Source: CAZPQK01 sp964588695 (lineage in GTDB: Bacteria; Krumholzibacteriota; Krumholzibacteriia; WVZY01; JAKEHA01). From it: a stretch of DNA of 64,000 nt. The translations under genes were made by a program, and so were the position numbers. The DNA is taken from positions 124,001 to 188,000 of the forward strand of contig CAZPQK010000002.1 of the NCBI GenBank assembly GCA_964588695.1, in the 5' to 3' direction. The notes beneath the pieces are model-generated. The model saw nothing but the letters and a program-made list of their open reading frames with translations, did no database searches and had not been told where the DNA came from. Shown piece after piece: positions 25,450 to 34,628 of the stretch. The stretch's first letter is position 1; each line of letters opens with the position of its first letter.

Positions 25450-26192
25450 TAGTTACCTCCAGACCAAAACAGTTCTCGACCTCTCTCGACCGGAGCCTCA
25501 CGAATTGTGACGTACAGTTCGACTCGACGGTTGACGGCACGGTTTTCGACCGTGTCATTAGCCAACAAAGGACGAAACTCGCCGTACCCTACCGCGCTAA
25601 GCCGGGTTTGTTCCAAGCCATCGGCGTGCAAACGTTTCAACACCGAAAGCGCTCGCGTGGTCGACAACTCCCAGTTGGACGGAAAGCGCGTGGTGTTGAT
25701 GGGAACGTTGTCGGTGTGCCCTTCCACTCGCACCGGGTGATCCTTACGCGCAAGAAACTCCGCAAGCGTCTGCAACAGCGTGTCCGCCTCGCTTTTCAAC
25801 TCGGCGTCACCCAACGCGAAGAGCACCGGACTGGACAATCGAACCGCGTATCCGTCGTCGGTGGTCACAACGTCAAATTCGTCGGTCAATCCCAAGTTCT
25901 CCAGAATTTCCACGACCTCTTCCTTCTCCTCTTCGACGACCTCTGGAGCGGTAGGCGTTTCTGCACTCTCGGTTTGCTTCGCGTTCTGATCGAGAACCGA
26001 GCTATGTGAGTTGAGCACCCCAAGAGCATTTTTCATTGCGCCAATTGCCTCTTGAAACTTGGCTTCCTGAATCGACGAGAAACTCAATAACAGCACAAAG
26101 AACGTCAGCAACAACGTCATAACGTCGCCATACGTCATCATCCAGAACGGCGCAGTTGGCCCGTCGTCGCCTCCGCCCTTTTTTTTGCTCAC
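25449..26192 (-). CDS. motB: Flagellar stator protein MotB
   Basis: 247 aa. A single N-terminal helix carries the ion-binding aspartate (D23 in MMTYGDVMTLLLTFFVLLLS). The periplasmic OmpA-like peptidoglycan-binding domain shows VEGHTDNVPIN, NWELSTTRALSVLKRL and GYGEFRPL. GTG start overlapping the motA stop (GTGA). Forms the stator with MotA. The coupling ion cannot be decided by eye. Confidence 0.97.
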   Translation of the reverse strand: MSKKKGGGDDGPTAPFWMMTYGDVMTLLLTFFVLLLSFSSIQEAKFQEAIGAMKNALGVLNSHSSVLDQNAKQTESAETPTAPEVVEEEKEEVVEILENLGLTDEFDVVTTDDGYAVRLSSPVLFALGDAELKSEADTLLQTLAEFLARKDHPVRVEGHTDNVPINTTRFPSNWELSTTRALSVLKRLHADGLEQTRLSAVGYGEFRPLLANDTVENRAVNRRVELYVTIREAPVERGRELFWSGGN

Positions 26193-26962
26193 GCCGCGTC
26201 CTTGCTGAGTGCCGCGCGGTCTTTGGGAGCAAGAAATGACTTCAGCTTCTCTTCCACCACTCGTGGGCTGTCACCCGATTGGATCGCTATGATGCCTTCG
26301 ATTACCAAACCACGAACCTGCATCTCTTCCGCAGCGCGTGCCTTGAGTTTGTCGGCCAGCGGTAGAAACAAAAGGTTGGCCATGAAAGCGCCGTAAAACG
26401 TCGTTAACAATGCGACCGCCATACCGGCGCCCAGCGCACTGGGGTCGGACATATTGGCTAGCATCTTCACCAGTCCAACCAGCGTACCAATCATGCCGAA
26501 TGCGGGAGCTGCGGTGCCAAGACCGGTCACGTACTTAACGCCCAGGTCATGGCGATACTCAAGCGCTTCCATGTCGTTTTCCATAATGCGCTGCAACAAC
26601 TGAGGGTCGGTTCCGTCGACCGCCATTCGCAGACCCATACGAAGAAATTCATTGGGTTCGCTTTCGGATTCCTCTTCCAGCGCCAGCATTCCTTCTTTTC
26701 GCGCTTTCTCGGCATAACCAACGATGGTTTTAATGAGATCCGGAAGGGCATCCATTTTAAACAGAACTGTTTTACGAAACACCGCTATGCCGCCCAGCAC
26801 CACTTTCATCGGAAAGCTAATAAACGATGCGGCGATCGTTCCTCCCACGGTAATCATGAGCGATGGGACATCGATAAACAGACCCAAGCCTGTCCCCGCT
26901 GCCATGGACAAAACCACCAGGGTCATCCCGGTTATCAGACCTATGATTGTTCCGAGATCCAA
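26189..26962 (-). CDS. motA: Flagellar stator protein MotA
   Basis: 257 aa, four membrane helices. Family features: MDLGTIIGLITGMTLVVLS, VPSLMITVGGTIAASFISFP, a cytoplasmic loop KARKEGMLALEEE, and the pore region PAFGMIGTLVGLVKMLANM with GAFMANLLFLPLADKL. TTG start with GGGAG 7 nt upstream. Pairs with motB. Confidence 0.97.
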   Translation of the reverse strand: MDLGTIIGLITGMTLVVLSMAAGTGLGLFIDVPSLMITVGGTIAASFISFPMKVVLGGIAVFRKTVLFKMDALPDLIKTIVGYAEKARKEGMLALEEESESEPNEFLRMGLRMAVDGTDPQLLQRIMENDMEALEYRHDLGVKYVTGLGTAAPAFGMIGTLVGLVKMLANMSDPSALGAGMAVALLTTFYGAFMANLLFLPLADKLKARAAEEMQVRGLVIEGIIAIQSGDSPRVVEEKLKSFLAPKDRAALSKDAA

Positions 26963-26996
26963 GGATCTACTCCCGTACGGTTAGCTACGTGCTGGC

Positions 26997-27212
26997 TTAG
27001 TCCGACTCGAGCGGTGTCACCGGGATCGCGTATGCGCGAATTTTTCCTCGGTACGACACCACTCGAGCCAGCACGTCTTCTAGTGATTCCATCACCATGA
27101 ACTTGCGGCCGGTGGTTAGCGTTATCAGCGTGTCGGGAGTGGACTCCACAAACTCGATAAGATCGGCGTTAACCACTACCGGATGCTTGTTCAGTTTGGT
27201 GACGTGAATCAT
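26997..27212 (-). CDS. flbD: FlbD-family small flagellar protein
   Basis: 71 aa. Matches the small FlbD family found between flgE and motA in many long flagellar operons: MIHVTKLNKHPVVVNADLIEFVE, followed by PDTLITLTTGRKFMVMES and VARVVSYRGKI. Not the Caulobacter response regulator of the same name. Role in motility undefined. Confidence 0.93.
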   Translation of the reverse strand: MIHVTKLNKHPVVVNADLIEFVESTPDTLITLTTGRKFMVMESLEDVLARVVSYRGKIRAYAIPVTPLESD

Positions 27213-27224
27213 CTACCTTTTCCT

Positions 27225-29240
27225 CTATCGTCTGAGCGTAACTAGTTCACTTAGCATCTCGTCGCCGGTCGAAATGACCCGTGCGTTGGCTTGAAAACCA
27301 CGCTGGGCGACAATCATCTCGGTGAACTCTTTGGACAGGTCAACGTTGGACATTTCCAACGCGCCGGGTGTAATCACGCCGTTAGCGTTTTGCCCGACGT
27401 AAGTAATCGACTCCGGACCGGTGTTGGAACTGGTCGAAAACAGGTTGTTTCCAATTCGCTGCATACCGGATGAGTTGTTGAACTCGGCCAACGCGATCTG
27501 CCCGAGCACACGATTAATACCGTTGGTAAACTGGCCAACCATCTCACCCTGTCGGTTGATCGTTACCGCAGAAAGCGAGCCGGCACCGTGACCGTCAAAG
27601 TCCTTGGCGGTTGCTGTCGACGCGCCGTCAAACTGGAGGAGCCCGTCAAGACCGCCAAACGAACCCGGGTCCAGCGACACTTGCATTACGTCTGCACCGT
27701 TACCCGGATCCATCACCACTTGCGTGCCGCCGTCGGTAAAGTCAAACGACGTCAAACGACCGTCCGGACCAAACCCAATCGTGCCAGCGCCACCAGCTAG
27801 CAGTGACACATCGTCCGGTGTTTCAATTGCCCAATCCCACAGGTTTGTTCCGGTACGTTTGGTAAAATTCATACTCACACGAAAGTCGCGACCCAACGAG
27901 TCATACACCGTAGCTGTCGAAGACCATTGTTCGGGGTCACGGGCAGCTTGTGTTTCGCTGAAAATCATGTTCGTCGTGAACAGCGTGCCAAACGACCCTG
28001 GGATGTTCACGTCGATCTGAGAGACTTCGTTGCTCAGCGCTTCGTCACCTTCGACCAGAATGCGACCGCTGGAATCAACCGAAACCCCGTTGCTGTTACT
28101 AATCGACAGCGTGTTTTCGATCAAGGTGGCGAGTTGCCCAAGCGTTGTTGCGCCAGCGGTGTACGTGAGCGACCCCGACGACACGACTCCACCCACGGTT
28201 CCCACAATCTGGATCACGCTACCGTCGATGAACGTCATATCGAAACCCTTGGTGTCGTAGAGATCTTCCAAGAGATCGGTTTCCCGGGCGGCACCGCGCA
28301 GCTCTTCGCTGTTCTCGGTCGAACCTGCAGGAATGGTTTTTGAGAAACCAATCTTGGAGTTAAAGCCGGAAGCACCATCAGCAGTGATCGTCAAGTCGTC
28401 GACGGCGTTCCCAAACGTCTGCACTTCAATCGAACCATCCGGTTGCAACGAAAACGACGCATCGGCGAGCGACATCGTATTCAGTCGATCAACCAGGTCT
28501 TGCACAGTCGTCGTTGCGGTAACATTGAGCGACGCGCTGTGGGTGGTACCACCAGCGTCAAAACTCATGTTCACGGTTTGTCCCTCACGCAACAAGAGGT
28601 CGCCTCCGACGGAATCGTACATCCCGGTCATTAGATCGTCCGGGCGCGCAACCGCCATAAACCGTTGCGATCGCGTGATGGTTCCCAGCGCGTCCGAGTC
28701 GGCGTTGAGGTTGCCGGCGATATCCAACTCTTCGGTTGCTTGAGCAGGCGTGACCAGGTCGGCAGAAACCGCGAGAGCTTCCAGCGGCGCGCCATAGTCA
28801 AGCACTCCCTGGTCATCGGCCATGATGCCCTGCACAACGTAGCCGGTCCCCGAGGTCACCAATTGCCCCAGGCCGTCAAAAACAAAGGTGCCGGCGCGTG
28901 TGTAGTAGCGGTTGGGTCCGTCGGCGACTGTAAAGAAGCCATCGCCTTCAATTGCGAGGTCGGTAATCTTGCCCGTGTTCTGCAGGTTTCCCTGCTGGAA
29001 AGACGAGTCGATACTCTGAATCGTGGAACCCAACCCAATCTGCGCGGGATTGGTACCGCCGAACTCTCCCGATATCGGACGGGTGGCGCCACGGACAGTT
29101 TGCGTAAGCAGCTCTCGAAACGTAACCCGCGACGACTTGTAGCCGATCGTGTTTACGTTCGAGATGTTGTTACCCACGACGTCGAGCATCGTGAGGTGGG
29201 TATTCATTCCAGAAATTCCCGAGAACAGCGAACGAAGCAT
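27225..29240 (-). CDS. flgE: Flagellar hook protein FlgE
   Basis: 671 aa from the ATG at 29240 with GGGAGG upstream, longer than the enterobacterial hook protein because of large surface-exposed middle domains. N-terminal rod/hook signature MLRSLFSGISGMNTHLTMLDVVGNNISNVNTIGYK (split motif L-x-V-GNNI-N-NT-GYK). C-terminal VDLSKEFTEMIVAQRGFQANARVISTGDEML. Builds the universal joint. Hairpins in its leader may affect expression. Confidence 0.97.
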   Translation of the reverse strand: MLRSLFSGISGMNTHLTMLDVVGNNISNVNTIGYKSSRVTFRELLTQTVRGATRPISGEFGGTNPAQIGLGSTIQSIDSSFQQGNLQNTGKITDLAIEGDGFFTVADGPNRYYTRAGTFVFDGLGQLVTSGTGYVVQGIMADDQGVLDYGAPLEALAVSADLVTPAQATEELDIAGNLNADSDALGTITRSQRFMAVARPDDLMTGMYDSVGGDLLLREGQTVNMSFDAGGTTHSASLNVTATTTVQDLVDRLNTMSLADASFSLQPDGSIEVQTFGNAVDDLTITADGASGFNSKIGFSKTIPAGSTENSEELRGAARETDLLEDLYDTKGFDMTFIDGSVIQIVGTVGGVVSSGSLTYTAGATTLGQLATLIENTLSISNSNGVSVDSSGRILVEGDEALSNEVSQIDVNIPGSFGTLFTTNMIFSETQAARDPEQWSSTATVYDSLGRDFRVSMNFTKRTGTNLWDWAIETPDDVSLLAGGAGTIGFGPDGRLTSFDFTDGGTQVVMDPGNGADVMQVSLDPGSFGGLDGLLQFDGASTATAKDFDGHGAGSLSAVTINRQGEMVGQFTNGINRVLGQIALAEFNNSSGMQRIGNNLFSTSSNTGPESITYVGQNANGVITPGALEMSNVDLSKEFTEMIVAQRGFQANARVISTGDEMLSELVTLRR

Positions 29241-29261
29241 GTTGCCTCCCTCTAAGGTGAA

Positions 29262-29287
29262 AGAAACCAGAACTTCAGCTGGTTTCT
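29262..29287 (-). other. Stem-loop in the flgE leader
   Basis: Nine-base-pair stem AGAAACCAG/CTGGTTTCT with an 8-nt loop, followed on the minus strand by TTCACC, 22 nt before the flgE ATG. A second palindrome CCTCACGTGAGG lies at 29295-29306. Could be a weak terminator/attenuator or an mRNA-stabilising element ahead of the abundant hook protein. Confidence 0.45.
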
Positions 29288-29326
29288 CGGGCGTCCTCAC
29301 GTGAGGGCCAGCCCATCCAAACGCGA

Positions 29327-29698
29327 CTAGGCTCTTTCTACAACCGCCGCGCTATCTATTTGAGTGAATACCTGCTCCTGGTTAGCGTAGCGATCCACTG
29401 CCGTAATCACGGTCTGCTTCTCTACGTTGGCTACCAACGCGGTATCACCCACAAACAAAAGTGAAACTTTGCCACCCTTTCCCTTCAACTCGGACATTGC
29501 GCGCGAAACGGAATCTGCGTCTTGTTCATTCATCACGATACCTCGCGTAATCATCCGTTCGCGCGCATGCTTGCTAAGCTTGACGCCAGCGTTTGCCAGC
29601 GCATCTTCGAATGCGCCAACGGCTGGCGCCTTGACAGTGCGGTCACTACCGGCAGGCTTGGGGGCCCCAGCACCAACTATTGGACCGAATGGCTTCAT
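29327..29698 (-). CDS. Flagellar operon protein of the TIGR02530 type
   Basis: 123 aa. Matches the small conserved protein that sits between flgD and flgE in many bacteria: F-x2-AL around residue 30, then KLSKHARERMITRGI, DADSVSRAM, KGKGGKVSLLFVGDTALVANV and KQTVITAVDR. Function is not established; hook assembly or a hook-cap role has been suggested by position only. ATG directly follows the flgD stop. Confidence 0.88.
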   Translation of the reverse strand: MKPFGPIVGAGAPKPAGSDRTVKAPAVGAFEDALANAGVKLSKHARERMITRGIVMNEQDADSVSRAMSELKGKGGKVSLLFVGDTALVANVEKQTVITAVDRYANQEQVFTQIDSAAVVERA

Positions 29699-30472
29699 CT
29701 ACTTGAGCCGTCCCAGCAACGTTCGAAGCGCATTGGAGTCGTTACTCTCCTCATCCGTCGACGCGCCCCCCGTATCAACGCTTCCGGAGTCCGCGTTTCC
29801 GGAGTTCGCGTTGGGCAGTTCATCAAGCACCTCTAGCAGATCGGACAGAAGATACTGAGCGTCGTCGATTACAATGACGGGCGCACCTCCGACAAACCTC
29901 ACGGCTCTAATCTTCCCAGCCGAGTACACTGACAGTTGTGTTCCCGCGCTCGGCCCGCTGTCCATTTCGACTTCAACGCTATAAACGCCATCTTCTACCA
30001 CGTCGCCGTCGTTGTCCTTGCCATCCCACTTGACCGTGTTCTCACCACCGCTGAGATTGGTTTGCGAGAACGTGCGAACGGTGTTGCCAAACTCGTCAAC
30101 GATACGCACTTTTGCGGAACCCGCCTCGGGCATTACAAACACTGCTGCTGTAGGCTCACCGTTGTTAACGGCCACTCCATTGCCCGCCACCACGCCGTAG
30201 TTGCCAATCAACGACGTACTCATGGCGTTGTGAACCGACGTCTGCAACATGTTGTTGTTGCTCAGTTCGGCGTAGATGTTGTTGAGACTCTCCAACGAGC
30301 TAAACTGGGCAAGTTGCGCGGTAAAGTCTTCGTTGTTCATAGGATTGAACGGGTCCTGACTTTTCAGCTGAGTAACCAGAAGTTCCAGAAACAGCTGCTT
30401 GTCCTCTTCTGCCTGCGTTGGCTGAAGCGCAGTTGGGTCTCCGGTGTTGTTGATTGCGTTAAAGTCAATCAT
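29699..30472 (-). CDS. flgD: Flagellar hook-capping protein FlgD
   Basis: 257 aa. N-terminal FLELLVTQLKSQDPFNPMNN-type signature (begins at about residue 28) followed by DFTAQLAQFSSLESLNNI. The middle and C-terminal parts have the Ig-like/tudor cap folds (VRIVDEFGNTVRTF, VKWDGKDNDGDVV). A 40-residue Ser/Asn/Asp tail is extra. Scaffold for FlgE polymerisation. Confidence 0.96.
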   Translation of the reverse strand: MIDFNAINNTGDPTALQPTQAEEDKQLFLELLVTQLKSQDPFNPMNNEDFTAQLAQFSSLESLNNIYAELSNNNMLQTSVHNAMSTSLIGNYGVVAGNGVAVNNGEPTAAVFVMPEAGSAKVRIVDEFGNTVRTFSQTNLSGGENTVKWDGKDNDGDVVEDGVYSVEVEMDSGPSAGTQLSVYSAGKIRAVRFVGGAPVIVIDDAQYLLSDLLEVLDELPNANSGNADSGSVDTGGASTDEESNDSNALRTLLGRLK

Positions 30473-30481
30473 GGCGTTCCT

Positions 30482-32155
30482 CTATACGAGTAAGTTGACA
30501 CGTTCGTTTTCGATCAATGACTCAACCATTGCCGATGCAATTTCGTCCTGTTCGGCTTGCTGATACGCATGGTGCTGTCGTGGCGAAGAGCTCGACTGGC
30601 GTTCGTTGCTGTTGTGGTGGCGCGAGATGTCGACGTCGAAGGACTCCAACTGCAATCCACGATCGCTAAGTTCGGTTCGCAGTTGGCCCAAGTGGTCGTC
30701 CAGTAGCATCTTCACGTCGTGGTTGTCGACTCGCAACTCAACCCGGACCGCACCGTGATCAACCTTGACGTCGATGGTCACACTACCCAGTTCGGGCGGG
30801 TGAATTTCGATTCGCGCAACTTGTTCGCCCGACTTCGCCTGCAAGCGACTGACGAACGACACCACTTCGTGTTCGACCGCGGGCGCAACTGCTTGGGCGC
30901 TGACGACATGACGTGTTGGTAGTTGCTCCAATCCACTCACGATGCCGCGTGCGTCAATCAGCGGCGTCGCCGGAGCGAGGGAATCTGCGCCGCGCGAAAT
31001 GTTGAATGGCTCGGGTTCCGACGCCGCAACCGTCGCCTCTGCCAGCGCCTGTGCCGGTGCCGGTGCCTCACTCTTTTGTGGCGTAATCTTCGGTGCTTCG
31101 GGAATAACCTGGTCGGCGACGTCAGGGTTTAGTTCGGGATCCGCTTCGACAGCTACGCGCTGCTGGTTCAATACCAGTTCGGGCGTAACCACGTGTTTAG
31201 CGTTTGGAACATCGGGTTTTGGTGTCGCTAGAAGGTCCGAGTGCTCACTTTGCGGTAGCGGACGAGGGGCCGGCTTCGTCAAAACCCTAGCGCGTTCGGT
31301 CACAGCCTCATGATCGGGCACCGCGGTCGGCGCGGAATCTTGCGCTGACGCTTGCAAGGTCATGTCGATAGTTTTCGGCACGTCGACAACTTGGCTCGGC
31401 GCCAACGACTCGGGCGACGCGGGAACGACCTGCTGCGGCGCTGCAACTGCTGGCGCCACGAACTCCTGCGCGGTTTGCACCGCGGCCGACTCGACCGGAA
31501 CGTTACGGTGGAGCTCGGTCGACGCCAAAGGTGAGGCATTGCGACCCGGAGTCGGACGGAAGCTAAAGTCTCGAACCGGCTCCTCAGGCCTCACCGGAGT
31601 CAGGGGGGCGTTCGCGGCGGCGCCATCGTCAGGCGTCGTCGCGGGAAGAACCAGGCTTGTCGGTCCCGCATCGGCAGGTCGGACTGGATTTTCAGTTGCC
31701 GCGAGATTGGCATCGGGTGCTTCGCCGAGCGGCATTTCTATCGAAGTTGTCGGCGTAACGACAACGTTGGTCACGCGCGCGGAACTCACCGGCGATCTGT
31801 CACCGATTGACTCTGTCACATCGGGACCCAACAACTTGGCAAACACTTCTTCGCGATCAGCACCAGGTAGCAACTCCCCATCGGCGGGCAAAGTTTCGGA
31901 CAACTCCGGCAGCGGTTCGCCAACCGCAACCGCGGGTGCCGTGACCGACGGCGTGTGGGCCGCAAGCACAAGTGCCGCGTCGACGCCGCTTTCCACGTCA
32001 ACCTCGTGCTCGGCGTCACCAGCGACGAGTTGCTGCAACAGGCTCGCAAACTGGAGCCCGGTACCCTCGTCCTGACCTGCAGGGCCGCCCAACGTCGCGC
32101 CATTCGACGCCGCGCCGAACAGCAGTTGTAGAATATTCAACCCGGACGGATTCAT
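30482..32155 (-). CDS. fliK: Flagellar hook-length control protein FliK
   Basis: 557 aa. A very long Pro/Ala/Glu/Thr-rich, probably disordered N-terminal ruler is followed by the conserved Flg_hook domain: ARIEIHPPELGSVTIDVKV, VRVELRVDNHDVKMLL, LRTELSDRGLQLESFDVDI. Measures the hook and triggers the FlhB switch. Ala/Pro/Val-rich composition gives long antisense frames here. Confidence 0.95.
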   Translation of the reverse strand: MNPSGLNILQLLFGAASNGATLGGPAGQDEGTGLQFASLLQQLVAGDAEHEVDVESGVDAALVLAAHTPSVTAPAVAVGEPLPELSETLPADGELLPGADREEVFAKLLGPDVTESIGDRSPVSSARVTNVVVTPTTSIEMPLGEAPDANLAATENPVRPADAGPTSLVLPATTPDDGAAANAPLTPVRPEEPVRDFSFRPTPGRNASPLASTELHRNVPVESAAVQTAQEFVAPAVAAPQQVVPASPESLAPSQVVDVPKTIDMTLQASAQDSAPTAVPDHEAVTERARVLTKPAPRPLPQSEHSDLLATPKPDVPNAKHVVTPELVLNQQRVAVEADPELNPDVADQVIPEAPKITPQKSEAPAPAQALAEATVAASEPEPFNISRGADSLAPATPLIDARGIVSGLEQLPTRHVVSAQAVAPAVEHEVVSFVSRLQAKSGEQVARIEIHPPELGSVTIDVKVDHGAVRVELRVDNHDVKMLLDDHLGQLRTELSDRGLQLESFDVDISRHHNSNERQSSSSPRQHHAYQQAEQDEIASAMVESLIENERVNLLV

Positions 32156-32674
32156 TTACCGCTTCCGCTTAGCCATTTTTCGTGTCAGCGTCGCCGCACG
32201 CTGACTATCCATTTCGCTCAACATTTTGGCCGCGATCCGATCATTCATTCGTGGAATAATTACCACCAGCAGATCGTCGCTAAGTTCCGACGCGATTTTC
32301 GCTGACTCAACCGGCTTCATCGACTCGTACAGTTTCGCGAGTTTGGCGATCGCGGCCTCGTTTTCGATCCCAGCCGCTTGACTCTGCTCGACGATTTCGC
32401 GATGCACAGCGTCGAGTTTCGCGAGTTCCTGCTCCAACACGTTCTTGGCAATATCGAGGTTCGACTGCATCGCCGGAATATTCCCTTGCAACGAGACGTA
32501 CAACGCACGCTGCTCGTCCAACCCTTGCAACTGCAGCTCGGCCGCCTGGACTTCCTGTTTGGTCAGGGGCTCGGGCTCGGGTTCGGCTTCGCCTGCGTTC
32601 ATCATGACCATCCCGACGTATCCGCCAAACGTCACGCCGAAGCTGAGTACCGATGCGATGATGATGTTCTTCAC
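32156..32674 (-). CDS. MotE-like (MgtE_N/FliG-like) flagellar protein
   Basis: 172 aa. An N-terminal membrane helix or signal (MKNIIIASVLSFGVTFGGYVGMV) is followed by a coiled coil (about 40-110) and a C-terminal MgtE-N-like domain: LAKLYESMKPVESAKIASELSDD, IIPRMNDRIAAKMLSEMD. This is the layout of the MotE family between fliJ and fliK, periplasmic chaperones or stabilisers of the stator/motor. A sigma54-like promoter lies 44 nt upstream of its start. Confidence 0.85.
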   Translation of the reverse strand: MKNIIIASVLSFGVTFGGYVGMVMMNAGEAEPEPEPLTKQEVQAAELQLQGLDEQRALYVSLQGNIPAMQSNLDIAKNVLEQELAKLDAVHREIVEQSQAAGIENEAAIAKLAKLYESMKPVESAKIASELSDDLLVVIIPRMNDRIAAKMLSEMDSQRAATLTRKMAKRKR

Positions 32675-32717
32675 CTGTTCGTTGCCTTTCTTGGTCGGAG
32701 CCTTCGCGCAGCTAAAG

Positions 32718-32732
32718 GCAACGGTTGTGCCG
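32718..32732 (-). promoter_or_regulatory. sigma54-like -24/-12 promoter upstream of the motE-like gene
   Basis: Minus-strand CGGCAC-N5-TTGC, with only the first T of TGGCAC changed. Predicted start near 32706, leaving a leader of about 32 nt. It lies in the 162-nt gap after fliJ and would drive motE-fliK-flgD-flgE, the hook genes that are sigma54-dependent in several other bacteria. Confidence 0.55.
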
Positions 32733-32836
32733 CCTCGCAGAAACTGCTAAAGGTGTCGGTAACATGTTGTTATTGCGTGGCTTACGAAATAGATCGGGTT
32801 TGCCGCGATGCCGACGAAGCCCGTCGCCGGGGGTAA

Positions 32837-33307
32837 TTACTTCCGCCCCGCCGGTCGTTTCGTCCGCTGGATTTGCGCGACGGCAGCGCGGTCAACAATG
32901 TCGTCTATCGCCCGCTGTTCGGCGCGTTGGGCCAGGTCGTGTTCGACCTCGCGCGCGTTGTCCTCTAGCGTGCGCCAGGTTTCCGTTTGGCGATGGGCAG
33001 CGCGCAAGCGCTCGCGGGCCTGTGCGACAACTTTTTCGGAGTCGGCGAGAACCCGATGTTGCCCTGAAATCGCCGCAAGCGTGTTTTGACGAAGCAACTC
33101 GAAAGTCTGGCGTTGCGATATGTCGAAGTCGGTGCCAACGGCAGCGCTCAAGCTTTGTCGCAAAGTGTGAAGTTGTTGATGCAGGCGGTTTAGTGCGTTG
33201 ACTTCGCGGGTGTGCGAGTCTACCGCGACGGACAGCTGCTGGCGCACGACCAACTCGTCGCGTTCGAAACGCTTGCGAATGCGCGCCATTCGTTGCGAGC
33301 GTTTCAT
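32837..33307 (-). CDS. fliJ: Flagellar export chaperone FliJ
   Basis: 156 aa, almost wholly coiled coil rich in Arg, Glu and Gln, beginning MKRSQRMARIRKRFERDEL. Sequence identity to FliJ is always low; length, coiled coil and position directly after fliI support the call. Forms the central stalk of the FliI export ATPase. Confidence 0.88.
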   Translation of the reverse strand: MKRSQRMARIRKRFERDELVVRQQLSVAVDSHTREVNALNRLHQQLHTLRQSLSAAVGTDFDISQRQTFELLRQNTLAAISGQHRVLADSEKVVAQARERLRAAHRQTETWRTLEDNAREVEHDLAQRAEQRAIDDIVDRAAVAQIQRTKRPAGRK

Positions 33308-33308
33308 T

Positions 33309-34628
33309 TTAGTTTGTTAGAGCGGCCACCGCTGCGCGGGCTTCGTCCCAACTTACCACCTGACTAACATCCTGGCGAATGAGGGAACGAATGCGGTCAA
33401 CCTTGCTCACCGCTTCGTCGATGCGCGGGTTAGAACCTCGTGCGTACGCGCCAATATTGATAAGGTCTTCCGCCGCGGCAAACGTCGAGTACAGGTCCAA
33501 AACATTGCCCACCTGTTGATTGGATTGCTCATCCAGCAGATTACGGGCAAGCCGACTAATACTTCCCAGAATATCGATGGCCGGAAACACGTTAGCATTG
33601 GCCAGGTCACGAGAAAGGACGACGTGGCCGTCAAGGATCGCTCGAATGGCATCGGTAATAGGGTCATTACGAATGTCATCGCCGTCGACCAACACCGAAA
33701 AGAAACCGGTAATACTTCCGGCAGGCGACGTACCCGCACGCTCCAACAGTATTGGGAGACGGGCAAACACCGACGGAGTGTACCCCCGCGTGGCCGGCAC
33801 TTCTCCAGCCGCGATACCTACTTCTCGCAAGGCCATGGCGTAGCGCGTGACACTATCCATCATGAACACCACATTCTTTCCCTGGTCGCGAAAGAATTCG
33901 GCAATAGCCATTGCAGTCTCGGCACCCTTAATGCGCATCAACGGTGTTTCGTCGGAGGTAGCCGCAACCACCACCGACCGGGCCAGACCATCGGCGCCAA
34001 GGTTTTGCTCGACAAACTCGCGAACTTCGCGCCCCCGCTCGCCGACCAGCGCAATAACGTTGACGTCGGCCGTTGCGTTGCGACAAATCATCCCCAGCAG
34101 CGTGCTCTTACCCACTCCGCTACCGGCGAAGATACCCAGACGCTGCCCGCGCCCGCAGGTTAACAATCCGTCCATCGCGCGGACTCCGGTGGGCAACACC
34201 TCTGTAATTGGTGGACGCGACAATGCTGTCGGCGTCCGGCGGGTGGCGTGGCGAAAGTACCCCGTCGCGACCGGCCCGCGGTCGTCTATCGGCGCTCCGG
34301 TGCCGTCCAACACTCGACCCAGCAATCCTTCGCCCACCGGAATTTTCAGTGGGCGCCCGCTGGGTACGACTTCCTGTCCCGGACGCATTCCGTCGGTGTA
34401 GTGCAGCGGTGTTAGCAGGACCCGGTCTTCGGCAAATCCAATAACCTCACAGGGAACGCGACTATGGCGACCGACCACAACGTGACAGATCTCCCCAACC
34501 GCAGCGTTGATTCCCTCGGCCTCCAGGTTGAGACCGACCAGATGCCGGATCCGCCCAGTAACTGCGACCGGTTGGGTGTTGGCAATGGCGTGAGCGATTT
34601 GTTCGGGACTAACCGTCGGTGTTCTCAT
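33309..34628 (-). CDS. fliI: Flagellum-specific export ATPase FliI
   Basis: 439 aa. F1-type ATPase core with Walker A FAGSGVGKSTLLG, VIALVGERGREVREFVE, Walker B NVVFMMDSVTRYAMALRE, and the signature VPATRGYTPSVFARLPILLERAG. Powers or assists unfolding of export substrates in the cytoplasm. Start overlaps fliH by 20 nt. Confidence 0.98.
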   Translation of the reverse strand: MRTPTVSPEQIAHAIANTQPVAVTGRIRHLVGLNLEAEGINAAVGEICHVVVGRHSRVPCEVIGFAEDRVLLTPLHYTDGMRPGQEVVPSGRPLKIPVGEGLLGRVLDGTGAPIDDRGPVATGYFRHATRRTPTALSRPPITEVLPTGVRAMDGLLTCGRGQRLGIFAGSGVGKSTLLGMICRNATADVNVIALVGERGREVREFVEQNLGADGLARSVVVAATSDETPLMRIKGAETAMAIAEFFRDQGKNVVFMMDSVTRYAMALREVGIAAGEVPATRGYTPSVFARLPILLERAGTSPAGSITGFFSVLVDGDDIRNDPITDAIRAILDGHVVLSRDLANANVFPAIDILGSISRLARNLLDEQSNQQVGNVLDLYSTFAAAEDLINIGAYARGSNPRIDEAVSKVDRIRSLIRQDVSQVVSWDEARAAVAALTN

